In this document: positions 1-8,325 of the stretch, piece by piece | Position numbering within the stretch: position 1 is the stretch's first letter | How the letters are laid out: each line of letters begins with the position of its first letter | Assembly: GCA_039105265.1 (NCBI GenBank) | Contig: JAPFFF010000070.1 | Coordinates: forward strand, 186,001 to 250,000 | Length of the DNA stretch: 64,000 nucleotides | DNA from: Tritrichomonas musculus | Lineage: Eukaryota; Parabasalia; Tritrichomonadida; Tritrichomonadidae | Reading direction: 5' to 3' | Program-made: the position numbers and the translations under genes | Notes under the pieces: model-generated | Database searches by the model: none | Told to the model about the DNA's origin: nothing | The model's input: the letters and a program-made list of their open reading frames with translations, nothing else

Positions 1-967
1 ATGATAATTCTCGATGAAACTTAATTATATCATGTAAATCAACACGGTCATCATCATCAAGATCAAAATAACATGATGTATCGAAATCCAACCTATCATT
101 TGGTGTACCATCATCGTGGTAAGTAAAATCAAGTTCATCTTGTTGTAGTTTGCTAATATATAATGGTTCATCTTCAAGATCGCCCCATTCATAGAGCTTT
201 TTATATGTAACATCATCATTTCTAGCTGTCATCATAAAATCAATGTAGTATTCAGGATTTTTACCAGTGAAAACTAGTAATGTTGTATCAACTATGTCTT
301 TAACTATATCTATGTCACTATCAACGTCGAGATAGAATGATATATCATTACGTAAACACATTAGATAGTAATCATCCTTATCTTTATTCAACTGTTCAAT
401 TGATTCAATCTGTCTAGCTTTAAATTCAGCCTCATCTTCATTATCATCATTAGTTGCTGTGATTATAGCATCGTAAAGTTTATCGTATATGCTTTCATCT
501 TTAATTGTATCGATTAAATCTGCAATAAAATCATCTAGTTTATCAAATATGTCGTGACAATAATCAATCTTGAATACTCTACAATCATCTCTATCCAAAC
601 GATCAACCACGTCTTGTATCTGTACATCATCAAGATTACTAGGATTATCATGAGGGTAAATCATACTGGCCATATTATCGAATTTATCCTTTCTATATTT
701 GCGAATGTATAGTGTGAAGTTTAATTGCATGGATGTTTTTACAGTGATTTTCATGTTACGTACACCAATAATCTTCTCACCTACATCAGATGTAAGCCAT
801 TCAGGTGGATACTTAAAATATATACGATTAAAATGATTAGAACCATTAGTAAAGTAACATTCATTACCATTTATTATACATGATAGTGAATCATTAGATG
901 AATTATATACTGTTTCAATAGGTAATGGTACTGTTTCACTTGGCGGAGCATCACGTCGGTATGCCAT
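1..967 (-). CDS. Minor-capsid-like protein of element A, C-terminus beyond window
   Basis: An open frame of about 322 codons starting with ATG at 967 and running off the left edge. Its N-terminal 80 residues match those of the 334-residue gene at 30614-31618: both have a PIET-x-Y block, then an aromatic stretch with PPEW, then G-E-x-I-x-GVR. In that relative, and in Polinton minor capsid (penton) proteins generally, such a region is read as a jelly-roll virion protein. The remainder is very acidic, with many Asp residues. Two related genes in one element suggest a duplicated or paralogous minor structural protein. The family link is seen in the sequence; the virion role is inferred. Confidence 0.6.
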   Translation of the reverse strand, partial: MAYRRDAPPSETVPLPIETVYNSSNDSLSCIINGNECYFTNGSNHFNRIYFKYPPEWLTSDVGEKIIGVRNMKITVKTSMQLNFTLYIRKYRKDKFDNMASMIYPHDNPSNLDDVQIQDVVDRLDRDDCRVFKIDYCHDIFDKLDDFIADLIDTIKDESIYDKLYDAIITATNDDNEDEAEFKARQIESIEQLNKDKDDYYLMCLRNDISFYLDVDSDIDIVKDIVDTTLLVFTGKNPEYYIDFMMTARNDDVTYKKLYEWGDLEDEPLYISKLQQDELDFTYHDDGTPNDRLDFDTSCYFDLDDDDRVDLHDIIKFHRELS

Positions 968-1212
968 TTGATGTTACTTAAACACTTTACAGTTGAACCA
1001 CGTTATGTGAACCGTTGTATGACGTGATATGTGGCGTGTGACATGAGGTGATGACATGAGGTGATGACATGAGTTTAACGTGAGGTGACGTGTTAAGTTT
1101 TGACATGAGGTTTCACATTGAAAGTGCTATGATCTAGAAATGTCAATAGGTATGGAGTTTCATCTTAAGGGGGGCAGATGATACGTAGTATCAGACGCCA
1201 CCCTTAGGGTAT
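968..1212. repeat. Intergenic spacer with GACATGAGGTGAT repeats
   Basis: Between two minus-strand genes. Positions 1040-1073 hold two perfect and one partial tandem copy of GACATGAGGTGAT, with looser copies at about 1086 and 1101. A small hairpin GATAC-GTA-GTATC lies near 1180. This spacer is upstream of the 1-967 gene, so a regulatory role is possible but not shown. Confidence 0.5.
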
Positions 1213-1878
1213 CTACTGCTTATATGGTTCTCTGTGAACTGGTTCTTGTTCTTGTTCATGATCAACTTCTTCTTCTTCTCCTTCTATCTTTGTTTCTTCT
1301 TTTGGATTGGAACCGAGTTTTTGATTCTCGACAAATGCAGATGGTCTAGCGAGAACTCTTGGAGGTGGCGGTATTTGTTGATTAGAAGGAGGTGGAGGAG
1401 GTGGAGGAACTTGTATTATATTATATGAGCGAGGTGGTGGAAAGACTTTATTGGAAATTGGAACATATGGAACATATGGATTCTTCCTTCTTGCATCGTC
1501 TTCTTGCTTCAATCTTGCTAATGCTTCTTCTTCTTGCTTCTTCTTCCTTCTTGCTTCTTCTTCTTGCTGCTTCTTCAATCTAGCTGCTTCTTCTTCTTCT
1601 TGCTGCTTCTTCAATCTTGCTGCTTCTTCTTCTTCTTGCTTCTTCTTCAATCTAGCTGCTTCTTCTTCTTGCTGCTTCTTCTTTAATCTAGCTGCTGCTT
1701 CTTCTTGCTGCTTCATGATGAACTGTCTCATGGATTCGAGTTGTTCTGGGGTCATGTTCTTGATCCAATCTTCTGTGGGTGGAGCTGATGGCGGATCTGA
1801 TGGTGGAGCTTGTTGACCCGATTGCTCGATCGAGTCAAATAGACTAACATCGCTGTCTGAGCTGTAGTTGTATGACAT
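1213..1878 (-). CDS. Charged coiled-coil protein with EEEAARLKKKQ repeats
   Basis: A 221-residue protein. Residues about 57-130 are five to six tandem copies of an 11-12 residue Glu-Ala-Arg-Leu-Lys-Gln unit, predicted as one long charged helix or coiled coil. It is followed by a proline-rich stretch with two short polyproline runs and an acidic tail. The N-terminus is Ser- and Asp-rich. No enzyme motif is visible and I do not recognise the family. The position among virion-type genes of element A suggests a scaffold or core-associated protein, which is only a guess. An ATCATTT motif 17 bp before the ATG resembles the trichomonad initiator TCAYW. Confidence 0.65.
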   Translation of the reverse strand: MSYNYSSDSDVSLFDSIEQSGQQAPPSDPPSAPPTEDWIKNMTPEQLESMRQFIMKQQEEAAARLKKKQQEEEAARLKKKQEEEEAARLKKQQEEEEAARLKKQQEEEARRKKKQEEEALARLKQEDDARRKNPYVPYVPISNKVFPPPRSYNIIQVPPPPPPPSNQQIPPPPRVLARPSAFVENQKLGSNPKEETKIEGEEEEVDHEQEQEPVHREPYKQ

Positions 1879-2068
1879 ACAAGTATAAAAATGATCTATT
1901 TTCTAGTTGATATCACTAAATTTTAAATTTCGTAGAAAAACTCGAAGGTAGATATTTTTCTTTGAAAAAGTTAAATACACTATAAAAATTCAAAAATTGA
2001 ATAAAAAAAAATAAAATATATTGAAATTTTAAAAAAATATATTTATTAATATCACTATTATTTTATTA

Positions 2069-2494
2069 ATGATGAATGAAGAAGAAGATAAAATAGAAGA
2101 TATTTTACAAAAACAAACACCTCCTAAAGATCATGATTCATTCGACTACAAAATTAATATAAACATGTCGAAAAAAATATCTCAACTAAAAGTTGAAGAT
2201 GATACATCAAATTTAAGAACGATGTGTGAAAATTATGCTCATGCTCTTGAAAATGATGCACATCGACTTCGAGCAAAACAAAAAAAGAGGTATGATGAAT
2301 GGTTTGACAACCTCGAGAAAGATTGTTATCCTGCAAGAGACATTGTTAACTTGTACAACATGTTCTTTGGTCATGAACTATCTATTACTCGACTTGGTTT
2401 CGGGCATCTCGATGGAACAAAGAGACACTTTACACATAAGAAAGTGAAAAGAAACAAGAAGTTCATCACAATGTACTACAAGAAAAATGAATAA
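2069..2494 (+). CDS. Small charged protein of unknown function, element A
   Basis: 141 residues, rich in Lys, Asp and Glu, with no signal peptide or membrane segment. The C-terminal third is basic and aromatic (HFTHKKVKRNKKF), so nucleic-acid contact is possible. TCACTA lies about 20 bp before the ATG and would fit a trichomonad initiator element (TCAYW). It converges on the gene at 2692-2970, with a 19-bp minisatellite between the two stop codons. Not recognised. Confidence 0.55.
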   Translation: MMNEEEDKIEDILQKQTPPKDHDSFDYKININMSKKISQLKVEDDTSNLRTMCENYAHALENDAHRLRAKQKKRYDEWFDNLEKDCYPARDIVNLYNMFFGHELSITRLGFGHLDGTKRHFTHKKVKRNKKFITMYYKKNE

Positions 2495-2520
2495 CTAAAA
2501 AAAGTTTTTTTAACTACATG

Positions 2521-2691
2521 TTTTTCCTCATAAGCTACCTTTTTCCTCATAAGCTACCTTTTTCCTCATAAGCTACCTTTTTCCTCATAAGCTACCTTTT
2601 TCCTCATAAGCTACCTTTTTCCTCATAAGCTACCTTTTTCCTCATAAGCTACCTTTTTCCTCATAAGCTACCTTTTTCCTCATAAGCTACC
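2521..2691. repeat. Minisatellite, nine perfect 19-bp units
   Basis: Nine uninterrupted identical copies of TTTTTCCTCATAAGCTACC fill the gap between two convergent genes. The array abuts the stop codon of the minus-strand gene at 2692, and the last coding bases of that gene look like diverged copies of the same unit, so the array may have grown from coding sequence. Complete identity among copies indicates recent expansion. Confidence 0.95.
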
Positions 2692-2970
2692 TCATTCTTC
2701 ATGTGATACCTTTTTGCTTTCATACGACATTATTTTTTCCTTCATACTTTGTACTTCTTTTTTCTTTCTTTCACGATATGCCTTTTGCTGTTGTTTACGT
2801 GCTTCATTTCGTTCTTCAACTGTTGCATACTTTTGCTTTCTACCACGTTTTTCTGTTGTTTCAGTTTTTGCAGTATCAATATTTTTGAGGTTGTTGTTAC
2901 TCTTGGACTTCTTCAACTTCTTGATGATAGCTGTTTCCTTGAACTCACCCAAATCTAAATTTTGGCTCAT
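2692..2970 (-). CDS. Small basic protein, bZIP-like basic region
   Basis: 92 residues from the ATG at 2970; I prefer it to the in-frame ATG at 3105 because the longer form would overlap the divergent gene at 3047. The centre reads KRGRKQKY followed by an Arg/Lys-rich helix with AYRERKKKE, which looks like the basic region of a bZIP factor, but no clear leucine heptads follow. A DNA-binding role is plausible and unproven. The promoter region is shared with the divergent 3047 gene, with 76 bp between the two starts. Confidence 0.5.
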   Translation of the reverse strand: MSQNLDLGEFKETAIIKKLKKSKSNNNLKNIDTAKTETTEKRGRKQKYATVEERNEARKQQQKAYRERKKKEVQSMKEKIMSYESKKVSHEE

Positions 2971-3046
2971 GATTTCATTCGAGAAAAAAAATTGAATTAT
3001 TTTTGAAAATTGAATATTCGCAAACAAAATCACTTCATTTTTTAAA

Positions 3047-3418
3047 ATGTCGCGTTCTGGAAATGACTTCAAAGAATTCCAAAAACAGCAAAAGCTAGCT
3101 ATCAAAAATGCTCATGTTGAAATAGCCAATGCTATTAAAGAGGTGATATTTCTGTTCAACCAAAAAATAATAAACTCGACATCATCTAATGTCTGCACCA
3201 TCTATGACCCTTTGATACAAGCAAACATGAACAAGATTGCTGAAGCACTTACTCAAATGAATCTCACTACCTGCGAGGTTTTTCATAAAAAGATTCCTCA
3301 ATCTCCAACACCAAAATCTATTGGCTTTCACGTGCCTATAGTGCCTGACTCGCAAGAGACACAAGAAGAAGATGATGAAGATGAACAAGAAGCTTCATCT
3401 CCAAAAGACAAGGAGTAA
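3047..3418 (+). CDS. Small protein with acidic tail, unknown function, element A
   Basis: 123 residues: a helical N-terminal part, then a Pro-rich link and a strongly acidic tail (EEDDEDEQE) ending in charged residues. TCACTTCATTT lies 10-20 bp before the ATG and matches the trichomonad initiator pattern. It is divergent from the bZIP-like gene. No family recognised. Confidence 0.5.
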   Translation: MSRSGNDFKEFQKQQKLAIKNAHVEIANAIKEVIFLFNQKIINSTSSNVCTIYDPLIQANMNKIAEALTQMNLTTCEVFHKKIPQSPTPKSIGFHVPIVPDSQETQEEDDEDEQEASSPKDKE

Positions 3419-3496
3419 GAGTAAAAAAATAATTACTTCTAATTTTAAGTTTTTTTTATATATGTCTTTTTTGAAGTTTTTTTAATATGTCTTTTT

Positions 3497-4021
3497 TTAT
3501 ACTATGCAATATTTTAAGCATACATGATAATTATTAACAAGCTCATTATATTCTTTATTATATACTTGTTTCAAGTCAATGACTACCTCTCCATTATCTT
3601 TAATAATCTTAATAGCATCTATTTTTCTTATTGGATTGCTCTTAGCTGCACAACATCCAACATCTTCATTAAGTTGTACTTCAACCTCACTAACATGTAG
3701 TATTGCTTTGATGATGTTGCTAAGAGATTCAATAGGTACTATGATGCATTTCTTTGATATAATGTTAGCTAGTAGTGCTTTGTCTTGATTAAGTAGTATT
3801 TGTGCATATGCTTCAAGTATAACATTACGTACATCTGGTTCAACTTCAACAGGTTCAGTTTGCACTCCAATGTCTCTTGTAATAACAATGTCTTCCTTGC
3901 CATCATCTCTCTTATTAATAATAATGTTGTTGTTGATGTTTGATGTAGATGATGCAGCTGCTGATGGTTCTAAAGATACATTTGCTTGAACTCCATTGGT
4001 TGTACCCCTCTTCTTAATCAT
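3497..4021 (-). CDS. Polinton accessory protein, GCC/LKYC family, element A copy
   Basis: 174 residues. The last 55 residues align with the C-terminus of 9915-10487 in element B: a GCC-A block, then KID-x-I and a KD-G turn, then YN-x-x-Y and a terminal LKYC. The N-terminal half is low complexity and differs between copies. Both genes sit a few genes from a capsid gene on the minus strand. The shared cysteines suggest a small folded domain or disulphides. I do not know the function; conservation across two distinct Polintons says it matters for the element. Confidence 0.65.
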   Translation of the reverse strand: MIKKRGTTNGVQANVSLEPSAAASSTSNINNNIIINKRDDGKEDIVITRDIGVQTEPVEVEPDVRNVILEAYAQILLNQDKALLANIISKKCIIVPIESLSNIIKAILHVSEVEVQLNEDVGCCAAKSNPIRKIDAIKIIKDNGEVVIDLKQVYNKEYNELVNNYHVCLKYCIV

Positions 4022-4042
4022 TTAGGTTGGGAAAAAATAGGC

Positions 4043-4489
4043 TTAAAGTACTAAGTCTAGCTGTTCTCCAATAAACATGTCAAATGACTCAATTTGATAT
4101 TTCTGCTTGAGAGCATCGATTTTTGGTTTATGACTTGTAGGAGCAGCTGCAATGGAGTAGTTGTAGTATTTGATTCCTTGATACTCTTGAGTGGTAGTGT
4201 TTCCATTTATGTAGAACTCTTCGAAATCTTCAGATATTTTTCTCCTTGAGTTAGGCTTAATAAATATTGAGTCAAGATCAAGTTCTTTGAGCTTATCTGG
4301 ATAAAATCTGTGGCACTTGTCTTTTATCTTGATTGAGACATAGAGTACTTTGCCTAAATAGCTCCATTCTCCTGCTTTCATTGGGTACTTGTCACAAAGT
4401 ATCGAGAAATTACATTGTTTAGTATTTGGAGCACATTTTGCGCGAAGTTCATTGACATAGTCATAGACGTTTCTTGTTGTCATTTTCAT
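4043..4489 (-). CDS. Conserved small Polinton protein, YYNYSI family, element A copy
   Basis: 148 residues, homologous along its whole length to 8326-8784 (element B) and 63071-63532 (element D). Shared blocks are C-[DN]F-x-x-LC-[DE]-[KR]-[YF]P near residue 30, [KR]VLY[IV]S near 50, RFYPDK-L/IKE, SxxRR[KR]I, NGNT, and YYNYSI near residue 110. The family has no enzyme motif I recognise; the alternation looks like a small alpha/beta fold. Its presence in three Polintons marks it as a core accessory gene. Confidence 0.7.
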   Translation of the reverse strand: MKMTTRNVYDYVNELRAKCAPNTKQCNFSILCDKYPMKAGEWSYLGKVLYVSIKIKDKCHRFYPDKLKELDLDSIFIKPNSRRKISEDFEEFYINGNTTTQEYQGIKYYNYSIAAAPTSHKPKIDALKQKYQIESFDMFIGEQLDLVL

Positions 4490-4513
4490 CTGGATAAAAA
4501 ATTCAATAAAAAA

Positions 4514-4948
4514 TTAATAGATGTTATTTTGGGTAAAGATATGTTGGGTAGGTCCATATCGAATATCTTGTTTATTATATTCTCTTGCTCTACCTTGCAT
4601 TGGTGGTTTCTCAGGCTTCTTAAGATATTTTGGTAAGAGAGGTACTGGTTTATCTTTTTCACCTATATGTCGATAAAAACCACCATCTGTAATACTAACA
4701 GGAGGTTCACGAACAGGTTTGGTTATATGTTCTCGAGTATCTGGAAATCTAACAGGGTCCTCATGTTCGATAATCTGGGTAGGTGGTCGATTAATATATG
4801 GGTTGAAGGTTACAGAATAAGTATTAGTATTACTGAACACACCAAAATGTTGAAACTCTATGTCCTTATTTTTCATGGTAGCTTCATTATACATCATACC
4901 TTCTCTTCCAACAATCTCAGCATGTGGGCTTCTATAATCATTCGACAT
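4514..4948 (-). CDS. Proline-rich virion-type protein of unknown function
   Basis: 144 residues, rich in Pro, Arg, Tyr and His and apparently extended or disordered. No motif is recognised. It is 27 bp downstream of the major capsid gene on the same strand, so it may be a small virion or assembly protein; that rests on position alone. Confidence 0.55.
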   Translation of the reverse strand: MSNDYRSPHAEIVGREGMMYNEATMKNKDIEFQHFGVFSNTNTYSVTFNPYINRPPTQIIEHEDPVRFPDTREHITKPVREPPVSITDGGFYRHIGEKDKPVPLLPKYLKKPEKPPMQGRAREYNKQDIRYGPTQHIFTQNNIY

Positions 4949-4975
4949 TTTCTATAAAATAAAATATACATCTTT

Positions 4976-6658
4976 TTACTCAGGGGTTGTTAAATCATAA
5001 GGACCAATACGTACTGATGGTGGCATACCGTTTGGTCTAATTAAGATACTAATTGATATATCTGTTAATAAGCATAATAATGGAGGTGTATCTACTTCCT
5101 GTCTAAATGGATTATCTGCCTTTTGACTACATATCAATTCGAAGTTAATAGGTGCAAGACTTGAAAGACCTTGTTGATATGTTCCATCTGTTTCAGTAGG
5201 AAGACCTATGAAGAATGAGGACCTATCATTTGGATAATAGCCTGTTGTGTTTTCATTATATTGATACTCATTCGCTAAACTTGCAATAACCTCTTTATTA
5301 AATCCATTTTGCTCTCCATTCATGTTCATTGCATTCTGGCAATATTCGAGGAACTCTGGATACTTACCATTCGTACCAAATGCTTTAGCAGGAATATTAT
5401 TGTAATTACCACAATTCATATGAAATGCTTCAAACATAGGATTCTTGAAGTATGTCTTATGTGTATGCTTAAGTGGGAATAAGCAAAACATACTATCTAC
5501 AAAATTAGGTGTAATAGTAATAGTTGCTTTATCTTGTTCATTATTAAGAGGTCTTGTACAAGTGTAAAATGACATAATCTGTGTTGGGAATGTAAGTGGA
5601 TGTTGTGGGTTAGCATATCTTTGAACAAGTGCTGTATATACAGATTCATGAATACCAAAACAAGGTATAATACTCGCACATTCTTCAATGGAATAATCAA
5701 CAACACTCCAAGTTCTCCAATCACTGTAAATAGTTCGGTCAACTCTTGCCTTAGTATTGTTAGCTCCTGCGACTTCATATGCTCCTCCATGATTTTCACC
5801 AACAGGTGGAAGATTCTTGGGGTCATTAATCTTATCCATTGCTATTTTTTCGGTACTTGTCCACATCCATATTGGTTCTCCAATAGGTCGAAATTCATTG
5901 GTAATTTCATCAACATTGAAGTCTTTCATTATATGTGGATTAGCAACCAAGCTCTTTTCAAAACCAACTGGACAATATACCATACCAGCTGTTGAAAAGT
6001 ATAGACGTAATTCGATTTTACCCGCAAATGCTGGCAAGTACTTGATATTAGATAAAGGTAGGAATCGTCGCAAATCAATCTTTAATCTAATTGTTTCAGT
6101 GACAGAAGTCACATCTTTGTTAAGATTTGCAACAAAACCACATCTCCTTCCATGAGTATCATTCCAAATATCCTTATGTCTTGCTTTACTATATATATCA
6201 GCTCTTTTAGTAACTTCATTTGCACAACATGCAGTTAAAAAGGATTCTTCACATCCAAAGTTCTGGGTATAAAGCGTCATACCATTAGCTACAATTTCAT
6301 ACTTCTCAACTGCATCTCGAGCATCCTTAAAACCGAACCATACCTTACCAAAATTATAACCACTGACATTTTCTAAATCACTTAGAATTGGCTTGTCTAT
6401 TTTTATCATCACTTTCATATCTGCTCGAATAAATCCATTATATATATCAGCAGTATTATGAGTATTAGGAGAGATAATACATGTTGTATATGAACCACTC
6501 TTAATTGGTGGTGATGGTGAATATGAAGTTTGTGGATTTAATGAGTATGCCTTATTTGTATCACTAAGTGCTATGCAATTATCGACAACATCAAAGTAAG
6601 ATGCAATCTGAGTACAAACCTCTGCTGAGGTTCTCATATAGGATTCCTTGTTAAGCAT
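4976..6658 (-). CDS. Major capsid protein (double jelly-roll type), element A
   Basis: 560 residues. The first half carries the typical Polinton major capsid pattern: an FGFK-x-x-x-D block at about 106-112, an I-V-A-N-G strand near 122, a cysteine-rich segment, and FSTAG-M-VYCP near 225, paralleling FVGLK, LEILHN and VSPAGLVW in the element B capsid gene. Length fits Polinton capsid proteins (500-700). It would form the pseudo-hexameric trimer of the capsid shell. Neighbours on the same strand are small virion-type genes and the ATPase. Spacing to the next gene upstream is 17 bp, so any promoter must overlap that gene's end. Confidence 0.8.
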   Translation of the reverse strand: MLNKESYMRTSAEVCTQIASYFDVVDNCIALSDTNKAYSLNPQTSYSPSPPIKSGSYTTCIISPNTHNTADIYNGFIRADMKVMIKIDKPILSDLENVSGYNFGKVWFGFKDARDAVEKYEIVANGMTLYTQNFGCEESFLTACCANEVTKRADIYSKARHKDIWNDTHGRRCGFVANLNKDVTSVTETIRLKIDLRRFLPLSNIKYLPAFAGKIELRLYFSTAGMVYCPVGFEKSLVANPHIMKDFNVDEITNEFRPIGEPIWMWTSTEKIAMDKINDPKNLPPVGENHGGAYEVAGANNTKARVDRTIYSDWRTWSVVDYSIEECASIIPCFGIHESVYTALVQRYANPQHPLTFPTQIMSFYTCTRPLNNEQDKATITITPNFVDSMFCLFPLKHTHKTYFKNPMFEAFHMNCGNYNNIPAKAFGTNGKYPEFLEYCQNAMNMNGEQNGFNKEVIASLANEYQYNENTTGYYPNDRSSFFIGLPTETDGTYQQGLSSLAPINFELICSQKADNPFRQEVDTPPLLCLLTDISISILIRPNGMPPSVRIGPYDLTTPE

Positions 6659-6675
6659 TTTAGATAGAAAAAAAT

Positions 6676-7227
6676 TTACATCATATCTTCAAAGATGCGA
6701 TTTCTCCTACCAATAGGTCTCATAGGTATATATTGAGGTTGTTGTTCTTCTTCATATTGTTGTGGCGGTTCTTCAGGAACATACTGTTGTCTTGGTTTAC
6801 TCATCCTTTTATCAACAACCTCCTTTATCATACGTCTCTGTTCTTTCTTCTCTCGACTTATCTTCATTTCTTCACCTAGTGATTTTAGCTGTTTTAGTAT
6901 TTCCTCATTCACAGTAGGGTCATAAACTTGGCTTTGTTGAGTTTTTCGAGGTTTTGTAGGTTTTCGTGCAGCTTTCGAACTTATTGGCTTTCTTGGCTTT
7001 TCTTCAAGTTCCTCATGTTCTTCACTGTCTGAGTTTTCTTGAGTTTCTTCGTTATTTTCACTTTCTGAGTTTTCTTGATATTCTCGAGTTATTGGAGTTT
7101 TTCGCTGTTTTACAATATACTTGTCTTTGGTTTTTGTAGGTAAAACTTCCCAATCTGGGTCATCCCTTCCATTCAACCATTTATGAATAACTGCAAGTCT
7201 CTTAGAACCTGTTAGATGTTTTGACAT
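6676..7227 (-). CDS. Charged hydrophilic protein next to capsid gene, element A
   Basis: 183 residues. It starts with a compact KHLTGSKRLAVIHKWL segment, continues with an acidic Glu/Asn/Ser-rich middle, a Lys-rich segment and a Gln/Pro/Tyr-rich tail ending in an RRNRIF motif. Largely disordered. Situated between the capsid gene and a Gly-rich small gene, so probably a minor virion or DNA-packing protein, by position only. Not recognised. Confidence 0.55.
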   Translation of the reverse strand: MSKHLTGSKRLAVIHKWLNGRDDPDWEVLPTKTKDKYIVKQRKTPITREYQENSESENNEETQENSDSEEHEELEEKPRKPISSKAARKPTKPRKTQQSQVYDPTVNEEILKQLKSLGEEMKISREKKEQRRMIKEVVDKRMSKPRQQYVPEEPPQQYEEEQQPQYIPMRPIGRRNRIFEDMM

Positions 7228-7274
7228 TTAAAATAAACAAAAAAGTCCAAAAATTTAGTTTTTTTGAGTTTTCA

Positions 7275-7730
7275 TTAGATGTAGGTTCTCGCCCGATTGT
7301 TGGTAGTAAAGTCACTCTCTTGTAATGATCTAGACGAAAATGCTGGCTTTTCAAGAGGTGCTCCAACTGAATAACCTTTTGCAGATTTATTAATTGATGA
7401 CAAGGCAGTTTTCACATTTCCTTCTGGGACATATTTTAATGCTGTGTCAGCTATATTTGCTATTTTATTTCTTGTACTATCGCTCAAGAAGCTTTCACCA
7501 AGACCTCTCGCAACTGAACCAATAACACCAGCATGCTTGGTTAATCCACCTGCTGAAGCATCTAATAGTTTACTTGCAAGACCTCCCGAAAAACTATCTG
7601 CTGCTCCCATTAATAACTTACCGCCTAGTCCTACTCCTCCTTTTATTATCTCTTGCCATGGAGAAAATTGTTGCTTTTTGGAATAATTTGGCTTCCAATA
7701 ATCTTCTACTGAATGACGTTCAATTCCCAT
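7275..7730 (-). CDS. Glycine/alanine-rich amphipathic protein, candidate minor virion protein
   Basis: 151 residues. Residues about 28-90 are Gly/Ala/Ser-rich with hydrophobic faces (GGVGLGGKLLMGAADSF and following), which suggests membrane-active amphipathic helices like those of adenovirus protein VI; Polintons carry comparable small genes next to the capsid and ATPase genes. It lies between the ATPase and capsid cluster genes. Similarity to protein VI is in character only, not in aligned residues. Confidence 0.5.
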   Translation of the reverse strand: MGIERHSVEDYWKPNYSKKQQFSPWQEIIKGGVGLGGKLLMGAADSFSGGLASKLLDASAGGLTKHAGVIGSVARGLGESFLSDSTRNKIANIADTALKYVPEGNVKTALSSINKSAKGYSVGAPLEKPAFSSRSLQESDFTTNNRARTYI

Positions 7731-7747
7731 TTTTAAAAAATAAAAAA

Positions 7748-8052
7748 TTATTCGAAATAGTACTTATTAGCAGAAATATTCATTACGAATTTTTCATGTG
7801 GTTCTTTATGTTGTAAGTATTCAGCTACTGTCTGCTTAGTATTTAATGAGTTATTAGTTTGTTGCAACAAGCTAGTAAAATCTTCCTCACTATATCCTGT
7901 ATAACATATGATATCTGTTGCTAACCTTTTCGCATTCATATGAACAAATCGAATAGTTTGGATAGCCATGATACATGTTAAATTATAGTGTCTTGTCTTG
8001 GTTAACAACTTGATAAATTCACTATTACCATTCTTTAATAAATCACTACCTG
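7748..8052 (-). pseudogene. Packaging ATPase of element A, C-terminal part, cut by element B
   Basis: About 100 codons up to the edge of element B. Content resembles the distal part of A32/FtsK-type packaging ATPases: a TKTRHYNLT segment, then IMAIQT, the sensor-like glutamine region. The Walker-bearing part lies on the other side of element B at 28875-29442, in the same orientation and with the TACCTG duplication at the junction. The gene is disrupted by the insertion. Confidence 0.85.
8047..8052. repeat. Target-site duplication of element B, left copy
   Basis: TACCTG lies directly before the left terminal repeat and again directly after the right one at 28875-28880. Six base pairs is the duplication length known for Polinton integrases. 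Confidence 0.92.
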
Positions 8053-8279
8053 AGTAGTGTAGTATGTGCGTATTGGGGGTCAGATAATGAATCACATCTG
8101 ACGGCCTACCCCATGTTAGTCGCTCAAGGGTTTCATGCGATTTTCCTTATTTTTAACCCCATTTTCAGAACTCAAGGTTTTCTAGCTCACTGTCTACAAC
8201 ACTGTGAGCCCCAACTATGAAACTCAATGATTTCTAGCACTTTTTTGGAGTCGAATAATTTGAGCCTCCAATTGACAGC
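8053..8279 (+). repeat. Left terminal inverted repeat of element B
   Basis: These 227 bp match the reverse complement of 28648-28874 base for base as far as I can read. The match stops at 8280. The repeat begins AGTAGTGTAGTATG. It is GC-richer than its surroundings and contains no convincing gene. Confidence 0.95.
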
Positions 8280-8325
8280 CAAACAGTAAATCAAATATTT
8301 TTTTAAATTTTTATTTCATTACAAA

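Noticed and set aside
1234-1816. Plus-strand open frames opposite the coiled-coil gene
   Set aside because: They are mirror readings of the Glu/Lys codon repeats and give implausible Ser/Cys/Phe runs.
2521-2691. CRISPR-like regular array
   Set aside because: Units are contiguous 19-bp tandem repeats without spacers, and the context is eukaryotic; it is a minisatellite.
2692-3105. Longer start for the bZIP-like gene
   Set aside because: The extra 45 residues overlap the divergent gene at 3047 and look unlike a protein N-terminus; the ATG at 2970 is preferred.
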